Shown here: one piece after another, positions 23,401 to 34,546 of the stretch
Layout: each line of letters starts with the position of its first letter
Numbering within the stretch: the stretch's first letter is position 1
Origin: Mesostigma viride
Taxonomy: Eukaryota > Streptophyta > Mesostigmatophyceae > Mesostigmatales > Mesostigmataceae
DNA: 64,000 bases
Direction: 5' to 3'
NCBI GenBank assembly: GCA_009746045.1
Contig: RPFO01000246.1
Span: 2,764,758 to 2,828,757, forward strand
Position numbers and translations under genes: made by a program
Notes under the pieces: model-generated
Database searches by the model: none
What the model was told of the DNA's origin: nothing
The model's input: the letters and a program-made list of their open reading frames with translations, nothing else

Positions 23401-26400
23401 ATCAGAGCCATGCAAGTCAACCACCCCTCTGGTGGTTGGAGTTCTCTCCGTTAGACCCAAGTGCCCATCTGCTGTGTGGCCTTTGCAGCCGTGCCAATCC
23501 CCAGTTTTCCGTGTCCGCTCCCAACGGCAGCTACGGCATCGAGCATGCTGCATATATGCTGGGCATGTTGAGAACGCAGGCACAAGGCAGGATGGGTAGA
23601 GCAGGCCACCTGGCGAGGGCTTGAGAGGGCATGGCCCAGTAGTGGATGTTTACACATCACTATAACATAAGTAATTGGATATTGCTCACACATAATTAGT
23701 ACGTAAGTAAATGGCTATTACTTACACATACCCACGCGCACATGCACACCCGGACACACACGCACAACTTTCAGTCACATTCCTCCACTCCTTGTTCGCA
23801 TGTCCTTACCTTTTTCTTTACCCCCTCCCCAGTTCCCCTTCTCTATCTCAGTCACACCTCACAGCTTCATTCGCCTCCATGTTCTTTATCCCCTTTCCCC
23901 ACCCTGCCCCCCTCCGCAGGTTCCGCCCAGTTTACGCCTGCCACCCGGCACCTCGATGTCGGTCAACCGCGTGGTGTGGAATTCGACCGCGCAGTTCTTT
24001 GGCGTCGCCTTCCTACAGAACATGGTCCACATCTACGCGCACCACGGCAAGGGGGACGTGCAGGAGCATGTCAAGGTGAGTGCATTGCAAGGTTGAGCGA
24101 ATGCCCATCTTGAGGGCATGGCAAGGCGAGCGGATGTCAAGGTTGAGGGCATGGCCAGGTTGAGGGCATGCCAAGGTGAGTACAAGCGGTTCGCCGACCG
24201 GATGGCAAAGCAACCCCTGAAAGTGGTTGGTCCCTCTTTTTCTAGGCACACAGGCAGTAGGGAAGGTCTGGGTGGGAGGTCACTGTGCGCCATCGGCTGC
24301 AATTATGGAACTTGACCATTGTAGATGATGGGTAATCTGCGCGAAGACTGGGGATTGAGAATCCATGGGCGGGCGATCGTGATGGGCCGCGTGTGGGAAA
24401 GTTACCAATGGAGGTGAAACCTGTGGACATGAAGGCCCATGGGATTGGAATGGAAAGACATGGAATGAAGGCAACAGGGGAGCTGGTGCATGCCGCTGAT
24501 GCATCCCCACTGCTGCATGCTGTGCTTGTGCACGCCATGCACGCCATGGTATGACATTCGATGCCACCAGTGCCGTGGAAGTGTGTGGCCCCTTCTGACA
24601 ATCCCTTTCCTTCTACTGTGCATGCACTGTTGATTGTGAGAAGCAAGGAGCTTCATTGGCTCGATGCCCACCCTGTAGTCACTGCATCAGCACTGCCCTT
24701 CTGTCACGCATACTCCTACGTGACGGCGCAGCCTCCATGGTCTCTGTGCCCCTTCGTTACATGCATGCCCACTTGCCACGCCTCCCTCACCACCGGTGAA
24801 ATGGTGGTGTCGGGCCTGGATAATATTCACCCCCCTTTGCCCACCCATCGCCCACCCATATGTTGTGTGCCCGCCCCTTTGCCACACATCGGCCATGTCC
24901 CACTTGCCACGCGCGCGCCAGGTGGAGGCCCACGACGGCGCAGTCAACGACCTGGCGTTCACGTACCCCGCACAGCGCCTGAGCTTCATCACGTGCGGCG
25001 ACGACAAGACGATCAAAGTGTGGGACCTGGAGACAGGCGCGCAGCAGCTGGTGTTTGAGGGTCACGAGGGGCCCGTCTACTGTGTGTGCCCCCACCGCAA
25101 GGAGAACATCCAGGTGAGTGCGTGGCTCAAGAACATTTGATTTTTTTTTTGTTATTTAGAGAGAGCGCGGCTCAGGAACATTTGATAACATTTTTTGCTA
25201 TCTAGTAAGAGCGTGGCTCCGGAACATTAGATAACCTTCTTTGTTATTTAGTTTCTCACAGGATGGTATGTGAGAAATTATACAGATGTGAGTGAGGGGG
25301 GCTAGCATTTGGTACCTGCTCCCTATAGTACATGTTTTTCAGAGATCATCTAGGTGTAAGTGTTGCTCGTGTCTTTTCATCATCTACTCTTATCACATGA
25401 GGGTTTTTGAGAGAGCTTCCAGATGCGGCTCATCGCCTGTCGTCGGTGGGCCTGGAATAGGTTTATTCCACGAGGGTTTTCGAGAGAACCGTCAAGAGCG
25501 GAGGGGGCAGGCATTTGCAATAGAATACAACCTGTTTGGAATATTCAGGTGCGGGCGAGGGGGGCGCGCAGTGGGCGCCTGCTCTGTGTGTCACAGGGCG
25601 GTTCTATTAGAATTCAGCCAGGTGCAAGGGAGGGGGCGTCAACTACCCTGTTGGGTGGTCAATGCACTTTACATCACATGACTAATTCGGTTCAGACATG
25701 TAGGTGTGAGGGAGCGGGTTGTAGGTTGATTGGATATCCTAACCCCGTTTGATTATATTACCGTTAGACATTGTTGTTAGGAATTGTTCAACATGCCGGC
25801 GAGCAGATGCCTGCTAGTGGTGTCACTAGACGGCTCGGGTAGAGAATACGTGGGTAGCGGGAGGGGGGTGCGTGCTCTATTTGCCACAGAATGGTCGGTC
25901 CGAAGGATACAGGTGCAAGTGCTGGTAGGTCGGCGGATGCAGGCGTACCGTTGCCAGAATTGCATGATACCCTGGCCAAAGCACTGCCCCTACGTCTTCC
26001 CCTCCCCTTGGCTCCCCTTTTCTCACCTTCCTAATCACAACACTTCACCCTTCCCCTGTTGCTGCCCTATCAACCCTCCCCCACGTATACCCTTCTTCCC
26101 CGATCCACATACCAAACACTGCCCACCATTACCCCTTTGCCATACTCTTTGGCGGCCGCCGCATCTTTTCTACCGTGCTTTATCATCTCCTCCCTTAAGT
26201 TACCTCTTGTACGGCTGCCGTTCATCTTCTCCACGGCATTTTATGAACTTGTCTCCTCCTCCCCTTATCCCCTTGTCCCGTCCTCCCCTTTGCCAACCTA
26301 TTTCACCATAGTTCATCTTCTCGACCGCGCGCGACGGCAAGATCATGGCGTGGCTGTACGACAACCTGGGCTCGCGCATCGACTACCTGGCGCCTTGCCG

Positions 26401-29400
26401 CTGGTGCACAACGATGCAGTACAGTGCGGACGGCATGCGCCTCTTCTCGTGCGGGACCAGCCAGGACGGGGAGTCGAGCCTGGTCGAGTGGAACGAGAGC
26501 GAGGGCTCCATCAAGCAGCGATACAAGGGGTTTTAGTGCGTGCACGCGTAGTGTCCATCAAGCAGCGACACAAGGGGTTTTAGTGCGTGCACGCATAGTA
26601 TCCATCAAGCAGCGATACAAGGGGTTTTAGTGCGTGCACGCATAGTGTCCATCAAGCAGCGATACAAGGGGTTTTAGTGCGTGCACGCATAGTGTCCATC
26701 AAGCAGCGACACAAGGGGCTTTAGTGCGTGCACGCATAGTATCCATCAAGCAGCGATACAAGGGGTTTTAGTGCGTGCACGCATAGTGTCCATCAAGCAG
26801 CGATACAAGGGGTTTTAGTGCGTGCACGCATAGTGTCCATCAAGCAGCGATACAAGGGGTTTTAGTGCGTGCACGCATAGTGTCCATCAAGCAGCGATAC
26901 AAGGGGTTTTAGTGCGTGCACGCAGAGTGTCCATCAAGCAGCGACACAAGGGGTTTTAGTGCGTGCACACATAGTGTCCATCAAGCAGCGACACAAGGGG
27001 CTTTAGTGCGTGCACACATAGTGTCCAACAAGCAGCGACACAAGGGGTTTTAGTGCGTGCACGCATCGTGTCCATCAAGCAGCGATACAAGGGGTTTTAG
27101 TGCGTGCACGCATAGTGTCCATCAAGCAGCGACACAAGGGGTTTTAGTGCGTGCACGCATCGTGTCCATCAAGCAGCGATACAAGGGGTTTTAGTGCGTG
27201 CACGCATCGTGTCCATCAAGCAGCGATACAAGGGGTTTTAGTGCGTGCACGCATAGTGTCCATCAAGCAGCGATACAAGGGGTTTTAGTGCGTGCACGCA
27301 TAGTGTCCATCAAGCAGCGACACAAGGGGTTTTAGTGCGTGCAAGCATAGTGTCCATCAAGCAGCACTGTAAGGGCTTCCAGCACGTGCACATATCAGCC
27401 TTGCATAATCGCAAAGGGTTTAATCAAGCAGCAATACGAGGGGGTTCGTGCACTTAATTTGCGTCGCTAGCCGGATCCCCGCGCCATAGAGGTATAAAAC
27501 ATGGCAGTGACATGATGACTGGCCTGATGGGTCACAAGGTAGCTGACACGATGACTGAGATGGTGGCTAGACCAACCAATGCAATATGTGTGGTTTACTT
27601 GTAATAAACATTCATATATTATCACTAATATGATCGCCACTGTTTGTGGGTGCACTTTTTGTTTGTGGGTGCGCACCTGGTCATCCCTCCCCCCCCCTCC
27701 CCGCACGCGTCCCCCCCCTCAGCAACCCCTCCCATTGCATCGCGCGCTTCCACACGCTGCTCAACCGCTACCTGGTGGCCGGCGACGCGGGGCAGGTCAA
27801 GTTCTGGCACATGGACCGAATCGACCCTGTGCTCACCATCGACGCCGAGGGGGGGCTGGGCTCGTGCCCGCTCGCCGTGTTCAACTGCAAGGGCACTCTG
27901 CTGGCCGTCACGGGGGAGACGAGCATCAAGATCCTCGCGAACGCGGAGGGAGAGCGCGATATGTGGCGCTCCAGCAGCAACGGGCCGCTCGGCATTGCAG
28001 GGTCTATGCCCTTCAACCCGGCCGCCGCCGGCAGGGCGGTGGATGGTGTCACCCGTATTCCCGCGGTAGCCTCCCGCCCAAACATACTCGCCGCCGCGGC
28101 ATCAGTGTCCGGCCCCGCAACCTCGCCCAGTTCCGGTGGTGGCGGTGGTGGCGGCAGCGGCAGTGGCTGCGGCAGCGGCAGCGGTGGTGGGCGTAGCATC
28201 TCGAGTGGCCACTCCCCCCCCCGCATCAAGCACGAGCCCCATGCCGAGGAGTCCAAGGGGGCAAGGGGCTCAGTGGGCAGCCAGCCATCCTTCGTGCCGC
28301 TCGCTGGAAGCTCGGCCGACCACCCGGGGAGTGGTGGTGAGGGTTCCCAGCCAGCGGGGGGCAGCGGCGGCACTGGTGGCGCTGTGGTGGCCGCCAGTGC
28401 GCCAGGGACGCAGCCAACCAGCGGGTCCGGGTCCTCCCAGGGGCGCGCCCAGGCGCCCGCGGGGGTTGGGACCGGGGAGGCTGACTCTGCAGGCACGGGC
28501 CGCGCGGCGGCGGACGACTCGGGGCCTAGGGGAGGCACCGGCGATGCCACGGACGCTGTGATGGAGCGCGGCAGCCAGGTTACTGCTGGCGACCGACAAG
28601 CGGCCCTCCCACCCAAGCCGGCAGCCAGCGACGTGGAAGACAAGGCTGCGCCAGCCTCAGGCACCTTGGGCGCGCAGGGTGCTGCGGCCGCTGTTGGGGA
28701 GGATCGGACGGTTGCGGACGGTGCATCTGAGTTGCAGGGTAAAGCTGTCAAGACGGAGCCGGCTGCGAGTACCCAGGGTGCAGCCGCGGCAGGTGCGCCC
28801 GCTACGGAACCGAGCACGGGCATGGCCTCATCTGCCAGGGGTGAGGCTGCCTCGCAGAGACTCCCAGGGATAGCAACCGCGGATGCTACCCGAGGCGGCG
28901 AGGAGGGTGAGATGCTCGTGGCGGGTGGCAGCACGCAAGGGCCCCCCCCTTGCCCCGTCCCCACATTAATTTTTTCGTCGGAGTCGGTGCTGCGCGAGGT
29001 GCTACCGCAGACGGCCCCGGGGGCGTCGGCCGCGCGGCTGCTGTTCACGCACGCGGGCACTGCGCTGTGTGTGGTCAGCGGGGGGTACTCAACCCGCCTG
29101 TGGAAGCTCAGGGAGGCGTCCTGGGGGGGCAAGGTGCGGATGGAACCAAGAAACCATGGGTATGGGCTAAGGGACAGGTTTAGGTCGACTGATAGTAGGG
29201 TGAGGGCATGCTATGAAAGGCAGGACCAGTGTTACTGGTATCGGGGGCAAGATACGATATGAGAAGCAGGACTAGTTCCATTAATAGCTACTATAGCTAG
29301 TACAGCTACTGTAGCCACTCCTGCCAGCTAGGCTTGGTGGGGGCTGGTTCCATCACTCTTGGGGGGCGAGGAGGGGGGTGGAGGGCGAGCGCACTAAATG

Positions 29401-32400
29401 CATGCTGGAGACGGGGGCGTGGGGCCACAGCGTTTTAGAGGTGTTTGGGGCCATGGGGTATGGAGGAAGTTGCGACGATGGTGCGATGATGCAGTGCCCT
29501 CTATGGTGGGTGAGCAAGGAGCTGCTGTAATTTTAGGAGACATGGATGGAGCCTTTCTACTGTGATTGCTTGTGTGATGCTGTGTGCTATTACGTGCCCC
29601 CTCTCACACATCTGATCTAAGCCCACCTGACATGACATGTCGCACCCTGCCGCACAACATGACCCACACGCGCGCACGCATGCACACACAATATACACAC
29701 TCGCTGAAACGAAATTCCAACAACAAATAAAAACTAACCTATTTTTTCGTGAGTGTACGATGCAAATGTGAACGTGCCAGGTGCCTCACCTGGTCCCCGA
29801 GGCCTATGCGCCCACCCCTAATGCTGCCATGATCAACATGCCGGCGCCCGCGTCCATGCCGGCTGCTGGGAACCCCACTCAGTCCGGCCCCTCTTACTCC
29901 GCACCCTGTCCGCCACCCCCCCGGCACCCCTGTGGCGCGGTCTCCACCAATGACCTGTATGTGCTCTCGGCCGTGGGCGGCAAGATCAGCCTCTTCAACC
30001 TGACAACCTTCAAGTCGATGGCCACCTTCCTCGAGCCACCGCCCGCGGCCAGCTTCCTATGCTTCCACCCACGGGACAACAATATCATGGCCATCGGTCT
30101 GGACGACGGCCGCGTCCAGATCTACGACGTCCGGCTGGACTCGGTGCGCTCCTGCGTGAGCGGCGTGCCGGGCGTGAGCAGCAACACCGCCGCAGGCGCC
30201 CCGGGGGCAGCGAGCCTCTCACTGGTGCGGAATGGGGGCGGGATGCCCCACCCTGGGGAAGATGCGGTGGGGGACCAAGCCGGCGCGGTCGTAAAGTCCG
30301 GGGAGAAGGACAGCGCAGGCACTGCCACATCCCTCATGGATGTGCAGCACCCGCACAGGATAACGGGGCTGGCGTTCTCAACCGCCCTAGAGATGCTGGT
30401 CACCGCGACCGCAAGCGGACACGTGGCGACCTGGGGCATGGCCAGCTGGAACCACGTGGGCCGCATGTACGTGGGCGATGGCGAGGCGGCGGGGGGTGGG
30501 GATGCGGCCCATGGGGTGGGCGACGAGGGCGCAGTGAGGGTGGCGCAGCAGGGCTGCGCCGCGGGGGGCGGGGCCCGGAACCATTCGGTCTCGTCGAGCA
30601 TGGGAACAGGGGTCCAGTTTGCGAGCGACCTGTGCCGGCTGCTGGTGGTGAGGGAGCGGTCGGTGGCTGTCTACCAGCTGGCGCCGACGTTCCAGCGCGA
30701 GTGCCAGGTAGGAGAAGAGGGCACACGGGAGTGTGGTTGGTAGGCATGTTCTGGCACGGTAGGGGTGGCAGGGCAAGCGCAGGGAGCAGATAGGGAGCGC
30801 GCGGTGGCCACATGGCGTTGTAGTGTAGGTAGGCACGCTTTAGCGGGATGGACATGTAGGGTAAGAAGCGTTCTGTCCGTCTCTACAGCTATTACGCTAT
30901 CGCTAAGCATGGATGCAGCGCAGGGTGTTGGCCACGTCAAGGGCCGACACTCAGCATTTGGGGGATAGGCCCTGGGCCGGTTCATGAGGCACTATCTTAC
31001 TACCCAGGTAGTGTTCGATTAGATGGAGCATGGACCAGCCAGCATGGCCCTTGGAGCAGGGTCACTGCCATGTGTTGGAAATTGAGGATTATGGCAGCAA
31101 CTCGAGCGATGGAAGAACAGTGCATGAGAGGTCCTGGGTTCGAATCCAGTGGTTTATGGTACCAAAGACTTCTCGGTCGGCGGCTTGTGAACCTGCCCAC
31201 GTCCTCCGATGTTTGTCCCATCCATGGTTTTGTTTGGACTTGTGCCAGCAGTGCATGGGGCAAGGCCATGCCTGGTTTTGTATCATGATTACGCGGCGGA
31301 GGGTGGCAGCGACCATGATGCTGGGCTCATGCATTGTTTGCGCTTGCCGGCGTAAGTCGCGAGCATGCGGGCCAGTGACTTGCCCAATTTTAAAAACAAC
31401 ATGGTGACGCCGGCATGATTCTGTGTCTTCCTTTCGCTCCGCTGTTGCCTCTCTGGTTTCTTTCCCCTCCTCTCTGTGGCCCATCACCATCCACTCCCAC
31501 TGCCCAATCCCTTTGCCCCCCAACACCCACCCGTTTACTGACACACTCCCGCCCCCCTGCCCTTTCTCCCCCGGCTCTTTCTCTCGGCGGCAGTGGGGGC
31601 CCGGCGAGGGCGTGGACATGCGCGTGATGGCCGCGTGCTTCAACAGCGGGAGCACGCTTGTGCTGGCCATGCTGGCGCAGGGAGACTGTCTCATGCTGTC
31701 CGCCGCCACGCTCAACCCTGTGCTGCAGCTGCGCGCAGCCGCGCTGATTCCGCGGCCAGCTCCCTCGCCCGTGGCAACCTTTCCCGATGTATCAGCATTC
31801 ATCCCCACGTCCATCGCGGCACACCCCAAGCGGCCCGGCACATTCGCCATCGGCTACATGTCCGGGGTGGTGCAGGTGGGTGGCCCATCGGTGGGGTGGG
31901 GTGGGGTGGGGTGGGGTGGGGTGGGGTGGGGGTTCTGGCTCAGGGGTGGGGGCGGGGCATTGTCTCAGGGATGGTGTCAGTGGGTGCGGTGAAGAGGAAT
32001 GTAGGGGGAGCAAGTGGTGTAGTCTTGCTGCTGCGCCTACCCCCCCATGGGCAGTGGACACCGCGTGGTCCGGCCACAATATGTTCGGGCTGCGCAGGCA
32101 TGGCCATGATTGCGCAGCTGCTGGTTGTGATAGTGGGGGCCTACGATTCAATGCGTTCTGTACTCTTAATGTCAAGTGGGCATGTGTGATGATGGAAGGG
32201 CACGAGGCTACCCATAGCAGGACCCTTTCCCTGGGGTGTCTTCCACTTTTTACCTCACCAAATGTGTATGGCTTGCAAACACCTTACTTGTGGACTGTGA
32301 AGTGGCTGTCTTGTCTTAGAAGCGGCAAGTCCAGATGGATTAGTGCAGTATTGTTGTAAACCGTTATGTGGTTGGTATTGTCATCCTGGCCCTTAGTCTC

Positions 32401-32720
32401 TTCACTTCGTCTTTCACGCCCTTGTAAATGTGGTGACCATGCTTCTTTACAGAGTGGTATGTCAGCCATAGCAAGAGTTGCACGGATTAGCTCCCTAATT
32501 GTCACACTTTGCTGGCAAAAGTTTCCGTGTAAAATCCCGCTGCCCTATGCCCTGCCATTGCCTTCAATGGGTGTGTCAACAGATGATCGAGCCTCGGTCA
32601 GGGTCTTGGCAGGAGCTCGCCGATTCCCTGGCTGTGACGGGTTCATCAACAATTCAGGGGGCTGCCGTGTCCTCGTCGGTGGCGACGGCTGCTGACTTGG
32701 TTTCCCCACCTGCTGCGTAG
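11426..32720 (+). CDS. TPL: TOPLESS/TOPLESS-related corepressor (LisH-CTLH-WD40), 16 exons
   Basis: Groucho/Tup1-type nuclear corepressor. In plants this family is recruited by EAR-motif repressors such as Aux/IAA and brings in histone deacetylases. My gene model is 11426-11505, 11703-11882, 12047-12160, 15647-15805, 17547-17802, 18716-18950, 19581-19828, 21238-21379, 21814-21887, 23920-24075, 24922-25113, 26312-26529, 27723-29133, 29781-30707, 31594-31875, 32583-32720. All introns are GT-AG, all phases join, and the product is 1603 residues against about 1130 in Arabidopsis TPL. LisH lies at ~4-36 (LSRELVFLILQFL), CTLH at ~35-92 (KYLSGFIKVHDNRYS) and the CRA part to ~210 (SLNWQHQLC at 178). 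Two WD40 blocks follow: VSVNRVVW, CGDDKTIKVWD and WLYDNLGSRIDY, then GGKISLFN and FHPRDNNIMAIG. The extra length is Gly/Ser/Ala-rich, mainly ~285 residues in exon 13 between the blocks, plus exons 5-7 and 14. The family's FKVWDL segment, expected between exons 9 and 10, is missing from the model. Confidence 0.93.
12161..15646 (+). other. TOPLESS intron 3 (3.5 kb), no gene seen
   Basis: This long AT-richer intron lies between the exons encoding LLTLNNF and ENAKLSRYG. I see no second gene, transposon terminus or conserved frame in it. Two short copies of a CCCCCCAAAATAGG/CCCCCCAGAATAGG motif lie at 13486-13540. Confidence 0.6.
15788..16330 (+). repeat. Intron 4 minisatellite derived from the exon 4 end and its donor
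   Basis: Exon 4 ends ACGCTTATCAACCAGAG and its donor reads GTGGGTG. Variants of this same exon-plus-donor sequence, such as ACGCTCATCAACCAG followed by GGGTGGG, recur about twelve times downstream. They are separated by variable G-rich spacers rich in GGGT and GGGGG. Each copy carries a potential 5' splice site. Confidence 0.92.
20699..21176 (+). repeat. ~480-bp pure polypyrimidine tract in TOPLESS intron 7
   Basis: The tract is built almost only from CCCCT, CCT and CCCCCT units on the sense strand and ends about 60 bp before exon 8. It translates as Pro/Ser/Leu on one strand and Gly/Glu/Arg on the other, so the long open frames across it are artefacts. It could act as an oversized polypyrimidine tract, or form triplex DNA. 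Confidence 0.95.
22122..23322 (+). repeat. 48-bp minisatellite, ~25 copies, in TOPLESS intron 9
   Basis: The unit contains TTCCATGGCGCAGAGGG, then A/GGACAGTGAATATAA, then CGTACAAACAAAC. Copies differ mainly at GAGGGAGAC versus GAGGGGGAC. One unit near 22385 is one base short. Because 48 is divisible by three, frames stay open for over 400 codons on both strands. Those frames sit wholly inside an intron and are repeat artefacts. Confidence 0.97.
24064..24182 (+). repeat. Short repeats in intron 10 derived from the exon 10 end and its donor
   Basis: Exon 10 ends GAGCATGTCAAG with donor GTGAG. The intron then holds about five variants of the same 16-18-bp string, for example GCATGGCAAGGCGAG, GGATGTCAAGGTTGAG and GCATGCCAAGGTGAG. 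Confidence 0.85.
25114..25960 (+). repeat. Degenerate repeats at the start of TOPLESS intron 11
   Basis: From the donor onward, three copies of about 55-60 bp share GTGCGTGGCTC, GGAACATTTGAT and TTGTTATTTAG (25114-25255). Further on, donor-like strings such as CAGGTGCGGGCG, CAGGTGCAAGGG, TAGGTGTGAGGG and CAGGTGCAAGTG recur at irregular spacing to about 25920. The exon part is not clearly copied here. Confidence 0.55.
26506..27372 (+). repeat. 47-bp minisatellite, ~18 copies, seeded by the exon 12 end and its donor
   Basis: Exon 12 ends TCCATCAAGCAGCGATACAAGG with donor GTTTTAG. The 47-bp unit reproduces this string exactly or with one or two changes (GATACAAGG or GACACAAGG), followed by GTTTTAGTGCGTGCACGCA. 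The array therefore begins inside coding sequence, and every unit carries a copy of the donor and a following TAG. Confidence 0.96.
31085..31165 (+). repeat. tRNA-derived SINE-like head (possible) in TOPLESS intron 14
   Basis: A perfect Pol III B-box word GGTTCGAATCC lies at 31137-31147 within a plausible T-arm (CTGG, loop, CCAG). About 45 bp upstream, TGGCAGCAACTCGAGCGATGG loosely resembles an A box. The full cloverleaf does not fold, so I call it a possible tRNA-related SINE or tRNA relic. Confidence 0.35.
31876..31932 (+). repeat. (GGGGT)n tract right after the TOPLESS exon 15 donor
   Basis: The donor GTGGGTGG is followed within 15 bp by seven or more GGGGT repeats. The RNA could form a G-quadruplex next to the 5' splice site. 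The tract may be another donor-seeded expansion, but the unit is too simple to prove it. Confidence 0.8.
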
Positions 32721-33464
32721 TTACAGATAGGAACGGTCCCCAAGTTGTTTCCCTGACACCTGCCCTGCTCTGCCTTGTAAAGCCAGGGGGCGCCTCCCAG
32801 TGGGTACCACACTGCCACTAGGGTGTAAAACTAGCATCCGGCTTATTCATGGCCATGTACGTCCAAGAATGTGTGGCCTTCCTGTCTTTTAATGGCGGTG
32901 TTGTGCGTGAAAGGAAGCAGCTGGGGACGCTTCGTTGTCCAGTTTCTTGGATAACAATAATTAGGGGCATCCATCTGTGGCCCTCTGAAGATTGTTTGGT
33001 GGCTCTGCAATGGACCACGGAGTTTCTTTGCGTTGCTTGGTGTCAACAAAGCTAAGTCGCTCCGTAGCACGAGCTCACAGGCATGTGAAATGATTTACTT
33101 AGTCATTTGCCGACCAAGTCACTGGTCATCGTCAAGGTGAGATTCATGTTCAGCTTTGTCTTGTCGTAGATATACTACGCGGGCGGTCTCTTTGATAAGT
33201 AAGTAAGTACTTGCGTGTCTCTTTGATACTAGTAATACTTGTTTCCTTTGAAGAGTGGACATTAGGGCTTCCGCTTTTTTGTGCCTTACAGGTCTCCCAG
33301 AGTTGACAGCTAATCATGAAGCGGCATGGCATGCCACATGCACTCATGACTTGTTGTCGACCTTATTTTATGTTAAGTATCAAATGAATGAACTTTTGTG
33401 TGTGAATTCAGGAATACGTATGCCATTAACTAGCGGCCTCTCTCTTGCTTCCCATGGATGTTGC
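32721..33464. other. Downstream flank of the TOPLESS gene, no gene seen
   Basis: This stretch should contain the 3' UTR. A short word, AAGTAAGTAAGTACTTGCG, near 33198 recurs near 33727 inside a LINE relic. Confidence 0.5.
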
Positions 33465-33862
33465 ATATTTAGCCAAGCTCAGCCTATGCAGAGAGTCACT
33501 CTCTGATGAGACGCCATGCCCTAGCCTTAATTAATTTGTATCGCCACATGATGATCTTCCCCCCTATGGCTGCGCCTGTAGGTAGGTGCTGGAATACATA
33601 GTGGTGTGCAGGTGCACTTGGTGCACCCAGATGCAGGTGTAGTTTACACCCTACCCTTGTGCACAGGAAGTAGCCCAGAGTGTATTAAGCTAGCCATATA
33701 CCCTTTCTCAGGGATATGTGCTAAGTGAGTAAGTAAGTACTTGCGTGTCATGCGCAAAGGCATGCCACGGAGTACTATGCTAATCTCATTAGAAAAATAA
33801 TTTACACAAAAGTTTAAACAAATTGTGCTACATATACTCCCAATGGAGTTATGTTCCAATTC
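33465..33862 (+). mobile_element. LINE-3 3'-end relic
   Basis: It shares with copies at 45640-46020, 46780-47110 and (reversed) 45356-45560 and 59340-59540 a series of 3'-UTR words: GCAGAGAGT and its variants, GTGCAC(C/T)TGGTGCACC, GAAGTAGCC, TTCTCAGGGATATGTGCTA, then the hairpin ACTCCCAATGGAGT. A degraded TAAT-type tail follows. Confidence 0.75.
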
Positions 33863-33889
33863 GATTTAATTCCATTCTCTCATTTTGGA

Positions 33890-34546
33890 GGCAGCTTGCA
33901 CAGGCCGGTTTGAGAGAGAAATCCTTGATCCCATGGGCCTCCTAATGGTGAGATCAAGCTCGCTGGTCGCCCAACGCCTTCCCCGCTCGCGGGGTAAGGC
34001 AGGGGCGCCTCCGCTTCTGCTCATCTTTGACAACCCGGCGGACAAGATTTCGTTTCTCAGACGCCGCAAGCGGCTCGAGAAGACTCACTACACCCTGTCC
34101 AGACGACGATCGACTTGACCCTGGCCGGCGCAGCAACAACGGCGACGGGAGCTATGGCCGACCTACTACCTCGATCCGGCAGACCGCGGCGGGGAAGCCG
34201 GTGTACTGGAAGGGGCCGGCGGCCATCTACGTCGGCCATGCCAAGCCCTGGCAAGCGACCCCCGCGGCCCCAGCTTAGGGGAATACAGCAGCAGTATATT
34301 CTGATCAGCAGCAGTATAGTGTACATAGAATAGTCAGGCCTAGCCACCGTGGCCTTGTACATGTACGCCTACTACAGGCCCCACACCAGCTGATGCCTTC
34401 ATGCATTATTTAGACATGTACATGTGTGCCTACGATGTGCCCCACACCAGATGATGCCTAGCTTTAATATCTAGTTATGCTGTGCCAATGCAGAGAGTTG
34501 CTCTCTGCTGAGATGCCATGCACCCTAGCCATAGTCTAGCCATTAG
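33890..34546 (+). mobile_element. LINE-3 relic: ORF1 C-terminal part plus 3' UTR
   Basis: Frames across 33940-34278 read LLLIFDNPADKISFLRRRKR, then a broken segment, and end near PWQATPAAPA. These match the ORF1 end of the LINE at 43668-45007 in pattern (VTFANVASKVKVLQARKLL) and the relics at 46075-46680. There is no ORF2 between the ORF1 end and the 3' UTR. The TTAA element at 34551 is inserted in its 3' UTR. Confidence 0.7.

Noticed and set aside
21900-23624. Frames of 400-470 codons on both strands
   Set aside because: They are artefacts of the 48-bp minisatellite, whose unit is a multiple of three, inside an intron.
26506-27372. CRISPR-like array
   Set aside because: The repeats are directly adjacent with no unique spacers, and the setting is a eukaryotic intron.
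27768-29132. 454-codon minus-strand frame opposite TOPLESS exon 13
   Set aside because: It is a GC-rich shadow of the real exon, which has WD40 homology in the other strand.
31093-31165. A functional tRNA gene
   Set aside because: Only the T-arm/B box is convincing. Acceptor and anticodon stems do not pair.
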